From Roseobacter sp. MH60115 (lineage in GTDB: Bacteria > Pseudomonadota > Alphaproteobacteria > Rhodobacterales > Rhodobacteraceae): a stretch of DNA of 64,000 nucleotides. The notes under the pieces are model-generated. The model worked only from the letters and a program-made list of their open reading frames with translations. It searched no databases and was not told the origin of the DNA. Shown here one piece after another: positions 1 through 8,209 of this stretch. Each line of letters begins with the position of its first letter. Position 1 is the first letter of the stretch. The stretch lies in contig NZ_JADOBQ010000002.1 in NCBI RefSeq assembly GCF_015644665.1, forward strand, positions 558,001-622,000, given 5' to 3'. The translations under genes were made by a program, and so were the position numbers.

Positions 1-29
1 GATTAACATGAATTGTGCCTATTGATTAG

Positions 30-58
30 GCGTTCTGGCGCGGCCCGTCTCAGAACGC
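30..58. other. Stem-loop upstream of riboswitch
   Basis: A perfect 8-bp inverted repeat (GCGTTCTG at 30-37, CAGAACGC at 51-58) with a 13-nt loop. It could be the tail of a terminator for a gene left of the window, but no T-run follows on either side, so its role is open. Confidence 0.3.
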
Positions 59-99
59 GCCCGACCGCTTGCTTGTCTGCAAACACTTCGGTTCGCTCA

Positions 100-241
100 A
101 AGGTGCAGGATGTCTAGGGTTCCGCCGTCATTCACGGGTCTGGTCCGAGAGATATCGCTGTTCGGTCAATCCCGGACAGTACACGGCGGGGCAAAATCCC
201 GGGAGGCTACTGCGCTGGTTTGACCCGCGCTCCGTTTTGCC
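100..241 (+). promoter_or_regulatory. Guanidine-I (ykkC class I) riboswitch
   Basis: The leader before the first importer gene carries the conserved guanidine-I aptamer blocks in the right order: CTAGGGTTCCG near 114-124, CTGGTCCGAGAG near 140-151, and ACACGG near 181-186 followed by AAAATCCCGGGAGG to 206. These are the hallmark stretches of the class that binds guanidinium and switches on export or degradation genes. Downstream, GGCAAAA (190-196), inside the aptamer 3' part, is complementary to TTTTGCC (235-241). This alternative pairing may be part of the expression platform. Identification of the aptamer comes from remembered consensus; the switching mechanism is inference. Confidence 0.87.
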
Positions 242-286
242 ACCCACGCGGTCATTCCATTCGAAAAAAACAGATGGGGACCGAAG

Positions 287-1330
287 ATGAAAAAACTGAC
301 AGTGACCGCGATGGCGCTCTGCCTGAGCACGAGCGCCTTTGCGCAGGAAAAGACCGAGTTCAAAGTGGCGTGGTCGATCTATGTGGGGTGGATGCCCTGG
401 GGCTATCTCGAAGACAGCGGCATCATGGACAAATGGGCCGACAAATATGGGATCGATGTCGAGATCGTGCAGATCAACGATTATGTCGAGTCGATCAATC
501 AGTATACTGCGGGCCAATTCGATGGCGTGTCAGCAACCAATATGGACACGCTGTCGATCCCTTCGGGCGGTGGCGTCGATACCACGGCGCTGATCGTCGG
601 AGACTATTCCAACGGCAATGACGCGGTGATCCTGAAGGGCGATGGCGATCTGACCAGCCTGAAGGGCATGCCGGTGAACCTGGTTGAACTCTCCGTGTCG
701 CACTACCTGCTGGCGCGTGGGCTCGACAGCGTTGGGCTCTCAGAAGCGGATCTGGGCGGTGTCATAAACACCTCCGATGCTGATATGATCGCCGCCTTCG
801 CCACCGATGATGTGCAAGCGGTGGTGACGTGGAACCCGCTTGTCTCCTCCATCCTTGAGGACCCGAAGGCGACGAAGCTTTTTGACAGTTCGGACATCGC
901 CGGCGAGATTATCGACCTGATGGTGGTGAACACCGAAACGCTGGAGGCCAACCCTGATTTCGGCAAGGCGATGGTGGGCGCCTGGTACGAGCTCATGGGC
1001 CTGATGGCGGCAGGCGACGAAGGCGTGCTGAGCGCCATGGCCGACGCGTCGGGAACCGATCTGGCGGGCTATCAGGCACAGCTGGCCTCCACCGAGATGT
1101 TCTATGATCCTGAAGCGGCCGTCGCGTTCACCGAAAGCGATGCGTTGCCCGAGACGATGGAAAACGTCGCGGGATTCCTTTTTGACAAGGGTATCCTGGG
1201 CGAGGGCGCACCTTCGGCCGATTTTGTGGGTGTTGCCTACCCCGATGGATCGATCACGGGTGACGTCAACAACGTGCAGTTCCGCTTCGACACGACCTAT
1301 ATGCAGATGGCCGCCGACGGCAGCCTGTGA
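287..1330 (+). CDS. ABC transporter substrate-binding protein (guanidine-type importer)
   Basis: A 347-residue periplasmic binding protein of the NMT1/nitrate-taurine type. Residues 1-20 form a clear Sec signal peptide ending AFA before QEK. It is the first gene behind the guanidine-I riboswitch and is followed by a matching permease and ATPase, so the probable ligand is guanidine or a guanidine-related amine. The ligand is inferred from the riboswitch and the downstream ureohydrolase; the fold assignment rests on overall similarity (VAWSIYVGWMPWG start, GDYSNGNDAV region). Confidence 0.85.
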   Translation: MKKLTVTAMALCLSTSAFAQEKTEFKVAWSIYVGWMPWGYLEDSGIMDKWADKYGIDVEIVQINDYVESINQYTAGQFDGVSATNMDTLSIPSGGGVDTTALIVGDYSNGNDAVILKGDGDLTSLKGMPVNLVELSVSHYLLARGLDSVGLSEADLGGVINTSDADMIAAFATDDVQAVVTWNPLVSSILEDPKATKLFDSSDIAGEIIDLMVVNTETLEANPDFGKAMVGAWYELMGLMAAGDEGVLSAMADASGTDLAGYQAQLASTEMFYDPEAAVAFTESDALPETMENVAGFLFDKGILGEGAPSADFVGVAYPDGSITGDVNNVQFRFDTTYMQMAADGSL

Positions 1331-1370
1331 TGGAAAGGAGCCGCCGCACCCCGGTGTGGCGGCACGTGTC

Positions 1371-2183
1371 ATGCGCCTGATCAATCTCAAACCTGGCCCT
1401 GCCCTCACGGCCTTTTTGACGCTGCTGCCGTTTCTGGCCGTGTTCATCGCTTATGCAATCGGTTCGGAAATCCGCCTGGCCGAGAACCCCTCGGACAAGC
1501 TGCTGCCCGCGCCGGGTAAAATCTGGGACACGATGGTGAGCCTGACCACGCAAGGTGATCGCCGGACCGGGCGCATCCTGTTCTGGCATGATACATGGGC
1601 CAGTCTGAAGCGGCTTGGTCTAGGGATCGTGATCTCATCGCTTTTCGGCCTTGTCATTGGCCTGATGATTGGACTTTTACCACTGGTCCGCAGTGCGCTT
1701 GCGCAGTTTGTCGCCATCCTGTCGATGATCCCACCGTTGGCGTTACTGCCCATCCTGTTCATTGTGTTTGGCCTTGGGGAGCTGTCCAAGGTGGTGCTGA
1801 TTGTCGTCGGCACCTTGCCGTTCATGATCCGCGACCTCAGCCAGCGGACCCTGGAGATCCCCGAAGAGCTGCTGGTCAAGGCGCAAACGCTGGGCGCATC
1901 CAGTTGGGTCATCGCGATACGTGTCGCTCTTCCGCAGGTGATGCCACGTCTGATACAGGCTGTGCGGCTGTCGCTCGGCCCGGCATGGCTGTTTCTGATC
2001 GCGGCAGAAGCGATCGCCTCCGACCTCGGCCTCGGCTACCGGATTTTCCTCGTGCGCCGCTACCTCGCGATGGATGTGATCCTGACCTATGTCCTCTGGA
2101 TCACGCTGCTGGCCTTTGTCATCGATTGGAGCCTGCGTTGGGCCTCCCGCCGTTTCTTCCCCTGGGCGAAGGAGGGGTTATGA
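1371..2183 (+). CDS. ABC transporter permease (guanidine-type importer)
   Basis: A 270-residue BPD-type inner-membrane permease with about six hydrophobic segments. The cytoplasmic coupling loop is visible as EELLVKAQTLGASSW, matching the EAA motif of SsuC/NrtB-like permeases. The ATG at 1371 is the first plausible start after the binding-protein gene. The ribosome-binding site is weak, suggesting translation from the upstream gene. Its stop overlaps the start of the ATPase gene by four bases (ATGA), so the importer genes are coupled. Confidence 0.88.
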   Translation: MRLINLKPGPALTAFLTLLPFLAVFIAYAIGSEIRLAENPSDKLLPAPGKIWDTMVSLTTQGDRRTGRILFWHDTWASLKRLGLGIVISSLFGLVIGLMIGLLPLVRSALAQFVAILSMIPPLALLPILFIVFGLGELSKVVLIVVGTLPFMIRDLSQRTLEIPEELLVKAQTLGASSWVIAIRVALPQVMPRLIQAVRLSLGPAWLFLIAAEAIASDLGLGYRIFLVRRYLAMDVILTYVLWITLLAFVIDWSLRWASRRFFPWAKEGL

Positions 2184-2950
2184 GCTTTGTGACGGTCGAG
2201 GATGTGTTCCAGAGCTATGATGACCGACCCATTCTGGAACGGGTGAATGTCGAGGTCGATGAGGGCGAGTTTGCGGCCATTGTCGGTGCCTCCGGCTGCG
2301 GCAAGTCCACCTTCCTGCGGCTGCTGCTGGCGCAAGAGCGGCCCAGCCGGGGTAGGGTGCGCATTGCCGATGCGCCCCCGGCCAAAGAACCGGGCCTGGA
2401 CCGCGGGATCGTCTTTCAGAAGTATTCGGTCTTTCCCCATATGACCGTCCGCGACAACATCGTGGCGGGGGAAAGCCTGCGGTTGGGATGGGGGCGGTTT
2501 TTTGGCCAGAAATCAAAGGCCGCCAGGGTACGCGCGGATGAAACGCTGGCCCGGACCGGGCTGGATCATGTGGCCCACCACTATCCCGCGACGCTGTCGG
2601 GTGGGATGCAACAACGCCTCGCCATTGGGCAGGCGCTGGCAGCCAAGCCGCGCGTGCTGCTGCTCGATGAACCCTTTGGCGCGCTTGATCCCGGCACGCG
2701 CCTGTCGATGCACGATTTCCTGCAAGAGCTGCGGGCGGAGACGGGCATGACCGTGTTCATGGTGACCCATGATCTGGAAGAAGCCTTCAAGCTCGGCGAC
2801 CGCGTGCTTGTCTTCGACAAACCCCGCTGGGACCCGCACGACCCGTCCCGCTATGGCGCGACAATCACTTACGACTTTGATGCCCGCGATGGCGGCATCC
2901 CATTCCAAAAACTTCAGGAGGATACGCATGTTTTGCAGGCCAGCAGATAG
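2180..2950 (+). CDS. ABC transporter ATP-binding protein (guanidine-type importer)
   Basis: A 256-residue ATPase of the SsuB/NrtD/TauB group. It has Walker A GASGCGKST near residue 36, signature LSGGMQQR and Walker B VLLLDEPFGALD. GGAGG sits just ahead of the ATG, which overlaps the permease stop. It energises the importer encoded by the two preceding genes. Its 3' end overlaps the chosen start of the ureohydrolase gene by 23 bases, another sign of one operon. Confidence 0.9.
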   Translation: MSFVTVEDVFQSYDDRPILERVNVEVDEGEFAAIVGASGCGKSTFLRLLLAQERPSRGRVRIADAPPAKEPGLDRGIVFQKYSVFPHMTVRDNIVAGESLRLGWGRFFGQKSKAARVRADETLARTGLDHVAHHYPATLSGGMQQRLAIGQALAAKPRVLLLDEPFGALDPGTRLSMHDFLQELRAETGMTVFMVTHDLEEAFKLGDRVLVFDKPRWDPHDPSRYGATITYDFDARDGGIPFQKLQEDTHVLQASR

Positions 2951-4172
2951 GTCTCGTTCACACCACCCCGGTGACCACCGCCGCACCGAGGCGCGGCATC
3001 ATCACCCCGACCTGACCAAGCTGCGGGGCTGGAAGGCCATGCAGGCCGAGGGCGATCTGCCCGAGACCGGCTGGGAGCAGGAGAAGAAATGGGCCCTGCG
3101 CATGGGGCTCACAGGGGCCGACAGCATCGAGGACAAATCCATCCCCACCTTCGCGCGCGGCGAACTGCCGCATTACGCAGGCATCAACACCTTCCTCAAG
3201 GCGCCTTACGCCGAGGACGTGACCGAGGTGAAGGACTACGACGCCACCGTACTGGGCATCCCCTTTGACGGCGGCACCACCTACCGGGCGGGCACGCGGT
3301 TTGGCCCGCAAGGCGTCCGCAAGATCTCCGCGCTCTATACGCCCTACAACTACGAGATGGGCGTGGATCTGCGCGAGCAGATGACGCTCTGCGATGCGGG
3401 GGACGTCTTCACGATCCCCGCCAACATCGAAAAGACATTCGACCAGATCAGCCGGGCGGTCAGCCATGTGGCCTCCTCCGGCTCGCTGCCAATCATGATT
3501 GGCGGGGATCATTCCATCGGCTTTCCCTGCGTGCGCGGGATCGCGGAGTGCACGTCGAAGAAAATCGGCATCGTGCACTTTGACCGCCATGCGGACATTC
3601 AGGAAAAAGATCTGGACGAGCGCATGCACACCACGCCGTGGTTCCACTCAACGCTGCTGCCGAATGTGCCCGCCAAGAACCTCGTGCAGGTGGGCATCGG
3701 CGGCTGGCAGGTCCCGCGCGAGGCGGTAAAGGTGGCCCGCGAGCGGGAGACCAATATCATCACCATGGGTGACATGGAAAAGATGGGCGTCGACAAGACC
3801 GCCGAGATGGCGCTGGAGATGGCCTGGGACGGGGTCGATATGGTCTATATGTCCTTCGACATCGACAGCATCGATTGCGGCTTCGTGCCCGGCACCGGAT
3901 GGCCGGAACCGGGGGGGTTCCTGCCGCGCGAGGCACTGGCGCTGGCCTCAAAAGTCGCCGCCGAAGGCATCTGCGGCATGGAGCTGGTCGAGGTCGCTCC
4001 GCCCTATGACCAGTCGGAGATTACCGCACTCATGGGCACGCGGGTGATCGTGGATGTGCTGGGCTCGCTCGTGGCCTCCGGCAATATGGGCAAGCACAAG
4101 CGGCACATCGACAAGCCCGTGGAAATCCCCCACGGCGACTTCACAGGAAAGCGGTGGTCCAATGCCACATGA
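2928..4172 (+). CDS. Ureohydrolase-family enzyme, probable guanidine hydrolase (GdmH-like)
   Basis: A 414-residue arginase/agmatinase superfamily metalloenzyme. Metal ligands are visible in GGDHS (192-196), HFDRHAD (217-223) and SFDIDSID (310-317), followed by GTGWPEPGG. Canonical agmatinases read HFDAHxD and GTGTPE; the W in this position and the length near 400 residues fit the Ni-dependent guanidine hydrolase group known from cyanobacteria (Sll1077/GdmH), which makes urea and ammonia. The guanidine-I riboswitch and importer upstream support this. I chose the ATG at 2928 because AGGAGG precedes it at the right spacing; that start adds a His-rich N-terminus (HH, HHH within residues 12-26). 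A shorter form from 3040 is possible. Substrate is inferred, not proven. Confidence 0.82.
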   Translation: MFCRPADRSRSHHPGDHRRTEARHHHPDLTKLRGWKAMQAEGDLPETGWEQEKKWALRMGLTGADSIEDKSIPTFARGELPHYAGINTFLKAPYAEDVTEVKDYDATVLGIPFDGGTTYRAGTRFGPQGVRKISALYTPYNYEMGVDLREQMTLCDAGDVFTIPANIEKTFDQISRAVSHVASSGSLPIMIGGDHSIGFPCVRGIAECTSKKIGIVHFDRHADIQEKDLDERMHTTPWFHSTLLPNVPAKNLVQVGIGGWQVPREAVKVARERETNIITMGDMEKMGVDKTAEMALEMAWDGVDMVYMSFDIDSIDCGFVPGTGWPEPGGFLPREALALASKVAAEGICGMELVEVAPPYDQSEITALMGTRVIVDVLGSLVASGNMGKHKRHIDKPVEIPHGDFTGKRWSNAT

Positions 4173-4590
4173 TATCGTGAACGGCCACATCGGCCACAAC
4201 CATGACCACCCCGACCACCTGCACAGCCATATGAATGAGGCCGATGGTGCGGCGGAATTGCAAGTGCTGACGGAGCAGTTCATCGATGGGTTCATCGCCG
4301 CCAAGGACAAGATGTCCTATCTGCGCATCGCGGGCGTGCCGCTGGAAATCGACGCGCCCGGGGGTGGGCCGTCGATGAAGCTGGTGGATGTGAAGCTGAC
4401 CACCGAATGGCAGGTGGGCACGGCCTCCCCGTCCTTTGGATCGCGCGAGCTGAGCTATCTGCCCTATCCCGGCGAAATGGTCACCGAACGCACCAATATG
4501 GGGCTGATCTACGTATCGCTTGACGCGAAACATGTCACCGATCTGCGCAGCTTTCTGCAGGAGCATCCTGCGGTCTCGGAGGTGTCATGA
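4162..4590 (+). CDS. Histidine-rich protein of the guanidine operon, unknown function
   Basis: A 142-residue protein I cannot assign to a family. The N-terminus is rich in His and Asp (GHNHDHPDHLHSHM, residues about 11-24), a typical metal-binding stretch like those of Ni or Zn chaperones. The rest looks like a compact soluble alpha/beta domain (LRIAGVPLEIDAPGGGPS, then a beta-rich part). The start overlaps the ureohydrolase end by 11 bases, so the two are translationally coupled. Cyanobacterial guanidine hydrolase needs HypA/HypB-like nickel chaperones; none is encoded here, so this protein might deliver or store nickel. That role is inference. Confidence 0.8.
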   Translation: MPHDIVNGHIGHNHDHPDHLHSHMNEADGAAELQVLTEQFIDGFIAAKDKMSYLRIAGVPLEIDAPGGGPSMKLVDVKLTTEWQVGTASPSFGSRELSYLPYPGEMVTERTNMGLIYVSLDAKHVTDLRSFLQEHPAVSEVS

Positions 4591-4745
4591 GACGTTTGAG
4601 CGTATTGGTCATGCCGTGCGCAACACCCGCCTATGCCCATCATGAGGTGGTTGTCGCGACGTCCATGCTGCCCCTGGCCGGGGGTCTTGCCGCAATCGCG
4701 GCGGCGGGTCTGATTGCCCTGCGGCGGTGGTTGCGCAATCGGTGA
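4587..4745 (+). CDS. Small membrane or secreted protein of the guanidine operon
   Basis: A 52-residue ORF that starts in the ATGA overlap with the histidine-rich gene. Residues 1-17 read as a signal peptide ending TPAYA, giving a mature N-terminus HHEVV. One further hydrophobic segment (LAGGLAAIAAAGLIAL) is followed by a basic tail (RRWLRNR), typical of a single-pass inner-membrane peptide. Function unknown. The exposed HH pair could bind metal, as in small accessory proteins of nickel enzymes, but this is a guess. Confidence 0.62.
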   Translation: MRRLSVLVMPCATPAYAHHEVVVATSMLPLAGGLAAIAAAGLIALRRWLRNR

Positions 4746-4776
4746 TGGTCGGCGTACTTTGGAGCCCAAGCCCCAC

Positions 4777-6660
4777 CTACCAATCCTTGTCGGTCAGGCC
4801 CAGCTTTTGCAGCCGTGAATAAAGTGTCGTCGGTCGCACACCCAGCAGTGCGGCCGCGCCACCGTTGCCTGACACGCGACCCCCCGCCTCTTTCATGCAG
4901 GCAATCGTATTGGCGACCCGAATTTGTTCGATGTCGGCCTCTGTCAGCAGTGTTGAGGAGTTGCGCACAACCGGGGCCGTGGGATTTTGGATGTCCACGA
5001 CCAGTTTGCCCGCCCGCGAGACAATCGCCCCCCGTTCAATCACATTCGCCAGCTCCCGCACGTTTCCCGGCCAGTCGTATTTCTGCAGTTTCTGCATCAT
5101 TCCTTCAGTCACAACCGGGACCGCGCGACCCAGCCGCTTGCTGGCAAGTTTCAGGAAATGCGCCACCAGCGGCGGGATGTCCTCCACGCGCTCGCGCAGG
5201 GGGCGGCAATGGATCGGGAACACATTCAGAAACAGAACGAGATCCTGCCGTAAGCGACCGGCCTGAACCTCTCGCTCCACATTGCGGCTGGTCGAGGCCA
5301 GAACACGCAGTTCAATCGCGCGCATCCGGTCTTCGCCAAGCCGGACAACGGCGCGGCGCTGCAACGCTTCGAGCAGACGGCCCTGATGCTCCAACGGGAT
5401 GTCCGCGACTTCATCGATGAACAAGGTGCCGCCATGGGCCAGTTCGATTTTGCCCGGCTTATCGCGCAGGGCCCCGTTGAAGGCCCCGCGCACATGGCCA
5501 AAGAGCTCGCTTTCGATCATTTCGGGGGCGACGGCCCCGCCTTTGAAGTGGATCATGGGCCGGCGCTTGCGACTGCTGTCATTGTGTATCGCGGAGGCGA
5601 CAAGCGATTTGCCCGAGCCGCTCTCACCGGTGATCAGCACATTGGCCTCTGTGCGCGACACCAGCTCGATCTGGGTGATGACCTGACGGATCGCGGGTGA
5701 TTGCCCGATGATGTCGTGGTGCGCCCGCTCGATGTTGATCGCTTCCTGAAGATAGGCGTTCTCCTGCTCCAGCCGGTCGCGCAGGGCGGCAATTTCATCC
5801 ATGGCCGCATGCAGCTTACGCTCGTTTTCCGACCTCTCCGTAATGTCGCGAAAGATCACCACGGCCCCCACCAGGATCTGGCCTTCGTAAATCGGGGTAG
5901 AGACATATTCGACGCGGATCGGCTTGTTGTCCTTGCGCCAGAACACCTCGTCCTCGATGCGGTTGACCTGCTCGAACCGGAACGACTGGTAGATCGGACA
6001 TTCATGTGACGGGTAGACCTCCCCGTTCAGACGGTGATGGTGGATCATCTGGTGAATGTCGCGGCCAATCAGGTCTTCGGTTGTCCATCCCAGCATTTCC
6101 TGTGCTGCGCGATTGACGAAGGTTGTCTTGCCTTCGGCGTTCACGCCATAGATGCCTTCGCCCGCGGCATTGAGGATCAGCTGGTTCTGCCGCTCAAGCT
6201 CTGAAAAGAACGCCTGCACCCGTTGCCATTCCAAAATGCCGCTTCTGTACATTTGGGCGGTGGCGGTTTCTTCGGCACGTTGGTCCATCGTCGTCAGGTC
6301 CGTGATGTTCAGCAAAAGGGCATCTCCCCTTTCGGTCGTCACGATGCGCCCGTTCAATTCGCAAATCAGCGGTGCTTCTTCTCGCGCGGTCAGCGCGATC
6401 TTGCGCGTCCAGGCGCTCCCCCGGTGCAGCACCTCATCGATGAAAACGACGAAGTCGGCGAGGTCGCTTTTTACCCGCCCTGCAAAATGCGTGCCGACCA
6501 GAGCGCTGTTTCCGAAGGTGCGGACCGCCTCGGAGGTGGCGGCGAGGATGACGTCCGTTTGCAGATCAATCAAAAGCGTTGGGCCAAAGGCGCCAGCCAG
6601 GAAAGAATCGAAAGAGTGATCAGTGTGAAGCATCCAAGAAGTCAGCAGCCTTTGCACCAC
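4777..6660 (-). CDS. Sigma-54-dependent activator with PAS domain
   Basis: A 627-residue enhancer-binding protein: an N-terminal sensor segment, a PAS domain around residues 155-285, a short coiled coil, an AAA+ sigma-54 interaction domain with Walker A GESGSGKS (about 346-353), Walker B LFIDEVAD, and a C-terminal Fis-type helix-turn-helix ending in GGAAALLGVRPTTLYSRLQK. The loop that contacts sigma-54 is GAFNGA (about 391-396) instead of the usual GAFTGA. No receiver domain is present. It lies between the guanidine operon and the divergent cyanate operon and probably activates the latter. The start could also be nine codons further in, at 6633. Confidence 0.88.
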   Translation of the reverse strand: MVQRLLTSWMLHTDHSFDSFLAGAFGPTLLIDLQTDVILAATSEAVRTFGNSALVGTHFAGRVKSDLADFVVFIDEVLHRGSAWTRKIALTAREEAPLICELNGRIVTTERGDALLLNITDLTTMDQRAEETATAQMYRSGILEWQRVQAFFSELERQNQLILNAAGEGIYGVNAEGKTTFVNRAAQEMLGWTTEDLIGRDIHQMIHHHRLNGEVYPSHECPIYQSFRFEQVNRIEDEVFWRKDNKPIRVEYVSTPIYEGQILVGAVVIFRDITERSENERKLHAAMDEIAALRDRLEQENAYLQEAINIERAHHDIIGQSPAIRQVITQIELVSRTEANVLITGESGSGKSLVASAIHNDSSRKRRPMIHFKGGAVAPEMIESELFGHVRGAFNGALRDKPGKIELAHGGTLFIDEVADIPLEHQGRLLEALQRRAVVRLGEDRMRAIELRVLASTSRNVEREVQAGRLRQDLVLFLNVFPIHCRPLRERVEDIPPLVAHFLKLASKRLGRAVPVVTEGMMQKLQKYDWPGNVRELANVIERGAIVSRAGKLVVDIQNPTAPVVRNSSTLLTEADIEQIRVANTIACMKEAGGRVSGNGGAAALLGVRPTTLYSRLQKLGLTDKDW

Positions 6661-6675
6661 TCGCGCAACACGACA

Positions 6676-6756
6676 TTTCGTAATTTACGAAAAACCGTAA
6701 AATCAATCACACTCGAACCGGCAGTATCGCCCTGATTTTAAGCGTAAATTGCGAAA
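6676..6756. promoter_or_regulatory. Repeated operator-like sites between activator and cyn operon
   Basis: The divergent intergenic region holds a 17-bp palindrome TTTCGTAATTTACGAAA (6676-6692) and a second related site with core CGTAAATTGCG (6743-6753), 64 bp away. Both fit CGTAAWTTRCG. A half-site CGTAAAA follows at 6696-6702. Paired dyads upstream of a gene are typical upstream activating sites for Fis-type sigma-54 activators. I could not find a convincing GG-N10-GC promoter beside them. Confidence 0.5.
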
Positions 6757-6835
6757 ACGCTTTTTCTGACAGCACCTATTCTTTTGCATTCTTCCTTCCG
6801 TCAGCATGGAGAAAACCAGCGACGGAGAGAGTGCC

Positions 6836-8209
6836 ATGACAGTGAAATCCCTAAGCAACCCGTATTCCTCCGAAACCGATTTGCGGCACGGGCGCGGATG
6901 CTCTTGTGACAGCTGCACGGGGTTAGAGGATCTGGCGACATCCGGCATGTCCGCCGACGACATGCTCGAACAGGCCGTTGAAAGCGCCATCGTGCGGTCC
7001 GTCTTTGGCCAGAGTGATGTCAGCCGCCGGTCCTTCATGGGCATGGTAGGCGGTGCGACAGCCGCCGCTGCGCTGGCGTCGGTCTTTCCGCTGAACGAAG
7101 CAAAGGCCGCCATCCTCGATAATCTCGGCCCGCCGGAGAAAACCGACCTGAACATCGGTTTCGTGCCGATCACCTGCGCCACGCCGATCATCATGGCGCA
7201 GCCTCTGGGATTCTACGAACGCTACGGCCTGAACGCGCAGGTCATCAAGACAGCTGGCTGGGCCGTTGCCCGCGACAAGTCGCTATCGGGGGAATATGAC
7301 GCAAGCCACATGCTGACGCCGATGCCCCTGGCGATGACACTGGGGGCGGGGTCTGTCGCTGAACCCTACATCATGCCCGCCGTCGAGAACATCAACGGTC
7401 AGGCCATCGTGCTGTCGAACGAACATCTCGACAAACGGGACCCGAAGCAATGGAAAGGCTTCACCTTCGGGGTGCCGTTTGAATACTCCATGCACAACTT
7501 CCTGCTGCGCTACTACGTGGCGGAATTCGGGCTGGACCCCGACGTCGACATTCAGATCCGCGTGGTGCCACCCCCTGAGATGGTCGCAAACCTGCGGGCC
7601 GGGAACCTCGATGGCTACCTGTCTCCGGACCCCTTCAACCAGCGTGCCGTCTTTGAAGGCATCGGGTTCATCCACATCCTGACCAAGGAGATTTGGGAAG
7701 GACATCCATGCTGTGCCTTCGCCGCGCCTCTGTCTTTTGCGACTGAACTGCCGAATACCTATGGTGCCCTGCTGAAATCGATCATCGACGCGACCCAATA
7801 TGCGTCAAACCCGGACAATCGCGTTGAGATATCGGAGGCGATTGCCCCGACGAACTACCTCAACCAGCCGGTTACCGTCATCCAGCAGGTGCTGACAGGC
7901 ACCTATGCCGATGGCCTGGGCGAAGTGCAGCGGGTGCCGGACCGGATCGATTTCGATCCATTCCCCTGGCATTCGATGGGGGTCTGGATCCTGACGCAGA
8001 TGAAGCGGTGGGGCTATATTGAGGGCGATGTCGATTACAAGGGCGTGGCCGAACAGGTCTACCTCGCCGCGGACGCGAAGAAGGTGATGGAAGACTTGGG
8101 ATACGACGCTCCGGACGTCACCTACAAATCGCATACGATCATGGGCAAGACCTTTGATCCCGCCACACCAGAGGCCTACGTCGACAGCTTCGCAATCAAG
8201 ACAAACTGA
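6836..8209 (+). CDS. Tat-exported substrate-binding protein, CmpA/NrtA type (cyanate importer)
   Basis: A 457-residue binding protein of the NrtA/CmpA/CynA family. A twin-arginine signal (SRRSFMG, Arg64-Arg65) precedes a hydrophobic stretch ending in EAKAA. Before it lies an unusually long N-region with a cysteine cluster CSCDSC (Cys22, 24, 27). The ATG at 6836 follows GGAGAG; an upstream ATG at 6806 has no good ribosome-binding site. It heads an operon that ends in cyanase, so cyanate is the likely ligand, parallel to cynABDS of cyanobacteria; bicarbonate or nitrate cannot be excluded by eye. Confidence 0.85.
   Translation: MTVKSLSNPYSSETDLRHGRGCSCDSCTGLEDLATSGMSADDMLEQAVESAIVRSVFGQSDVSRRSFMGMVGGATAAAALASVFPLNEAKAAILDNLGPPEKTDLNIGFVPITCATPIIMAQPLGFYERYGLNAQVIKTAGWAVARDKSLSGEYDASHMLTPMPLAMTLGAGSVAEPYIMPAVENINGQAIVLSNEHLDKRDPKQWKGFTFGVPFEYSMHNFLLRYYVAEFGLDPDVDIQIRVVPPPEMVANLRAGNLDGYLSPDPFNQRAVFEGIGFIHILTKEIWEGHPCCAFAAPLSFATELPNTYGALLKSIIDATQYASNPDNRVEISEAIAPTNYLNQPVTVIQQVLTGTYADGLGEVQRVPDRIDFDPFPWHSMGVWILTQMKRWGYIEGDVDYKGVAEQVYLAADAKKVMEDLGYDAPDVTYKSHTIMGKTFDPATPEAYVDSFAIKTN

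Noticed and set aside
6757-6835. Sigma-54 promoter (GG-N10-GC) for the cyn operon
   Set aside because: The closest candidate (AGCAC...TTTTGCA) has wrong spacing of 15 instead of 12 between the key dinucleotides.
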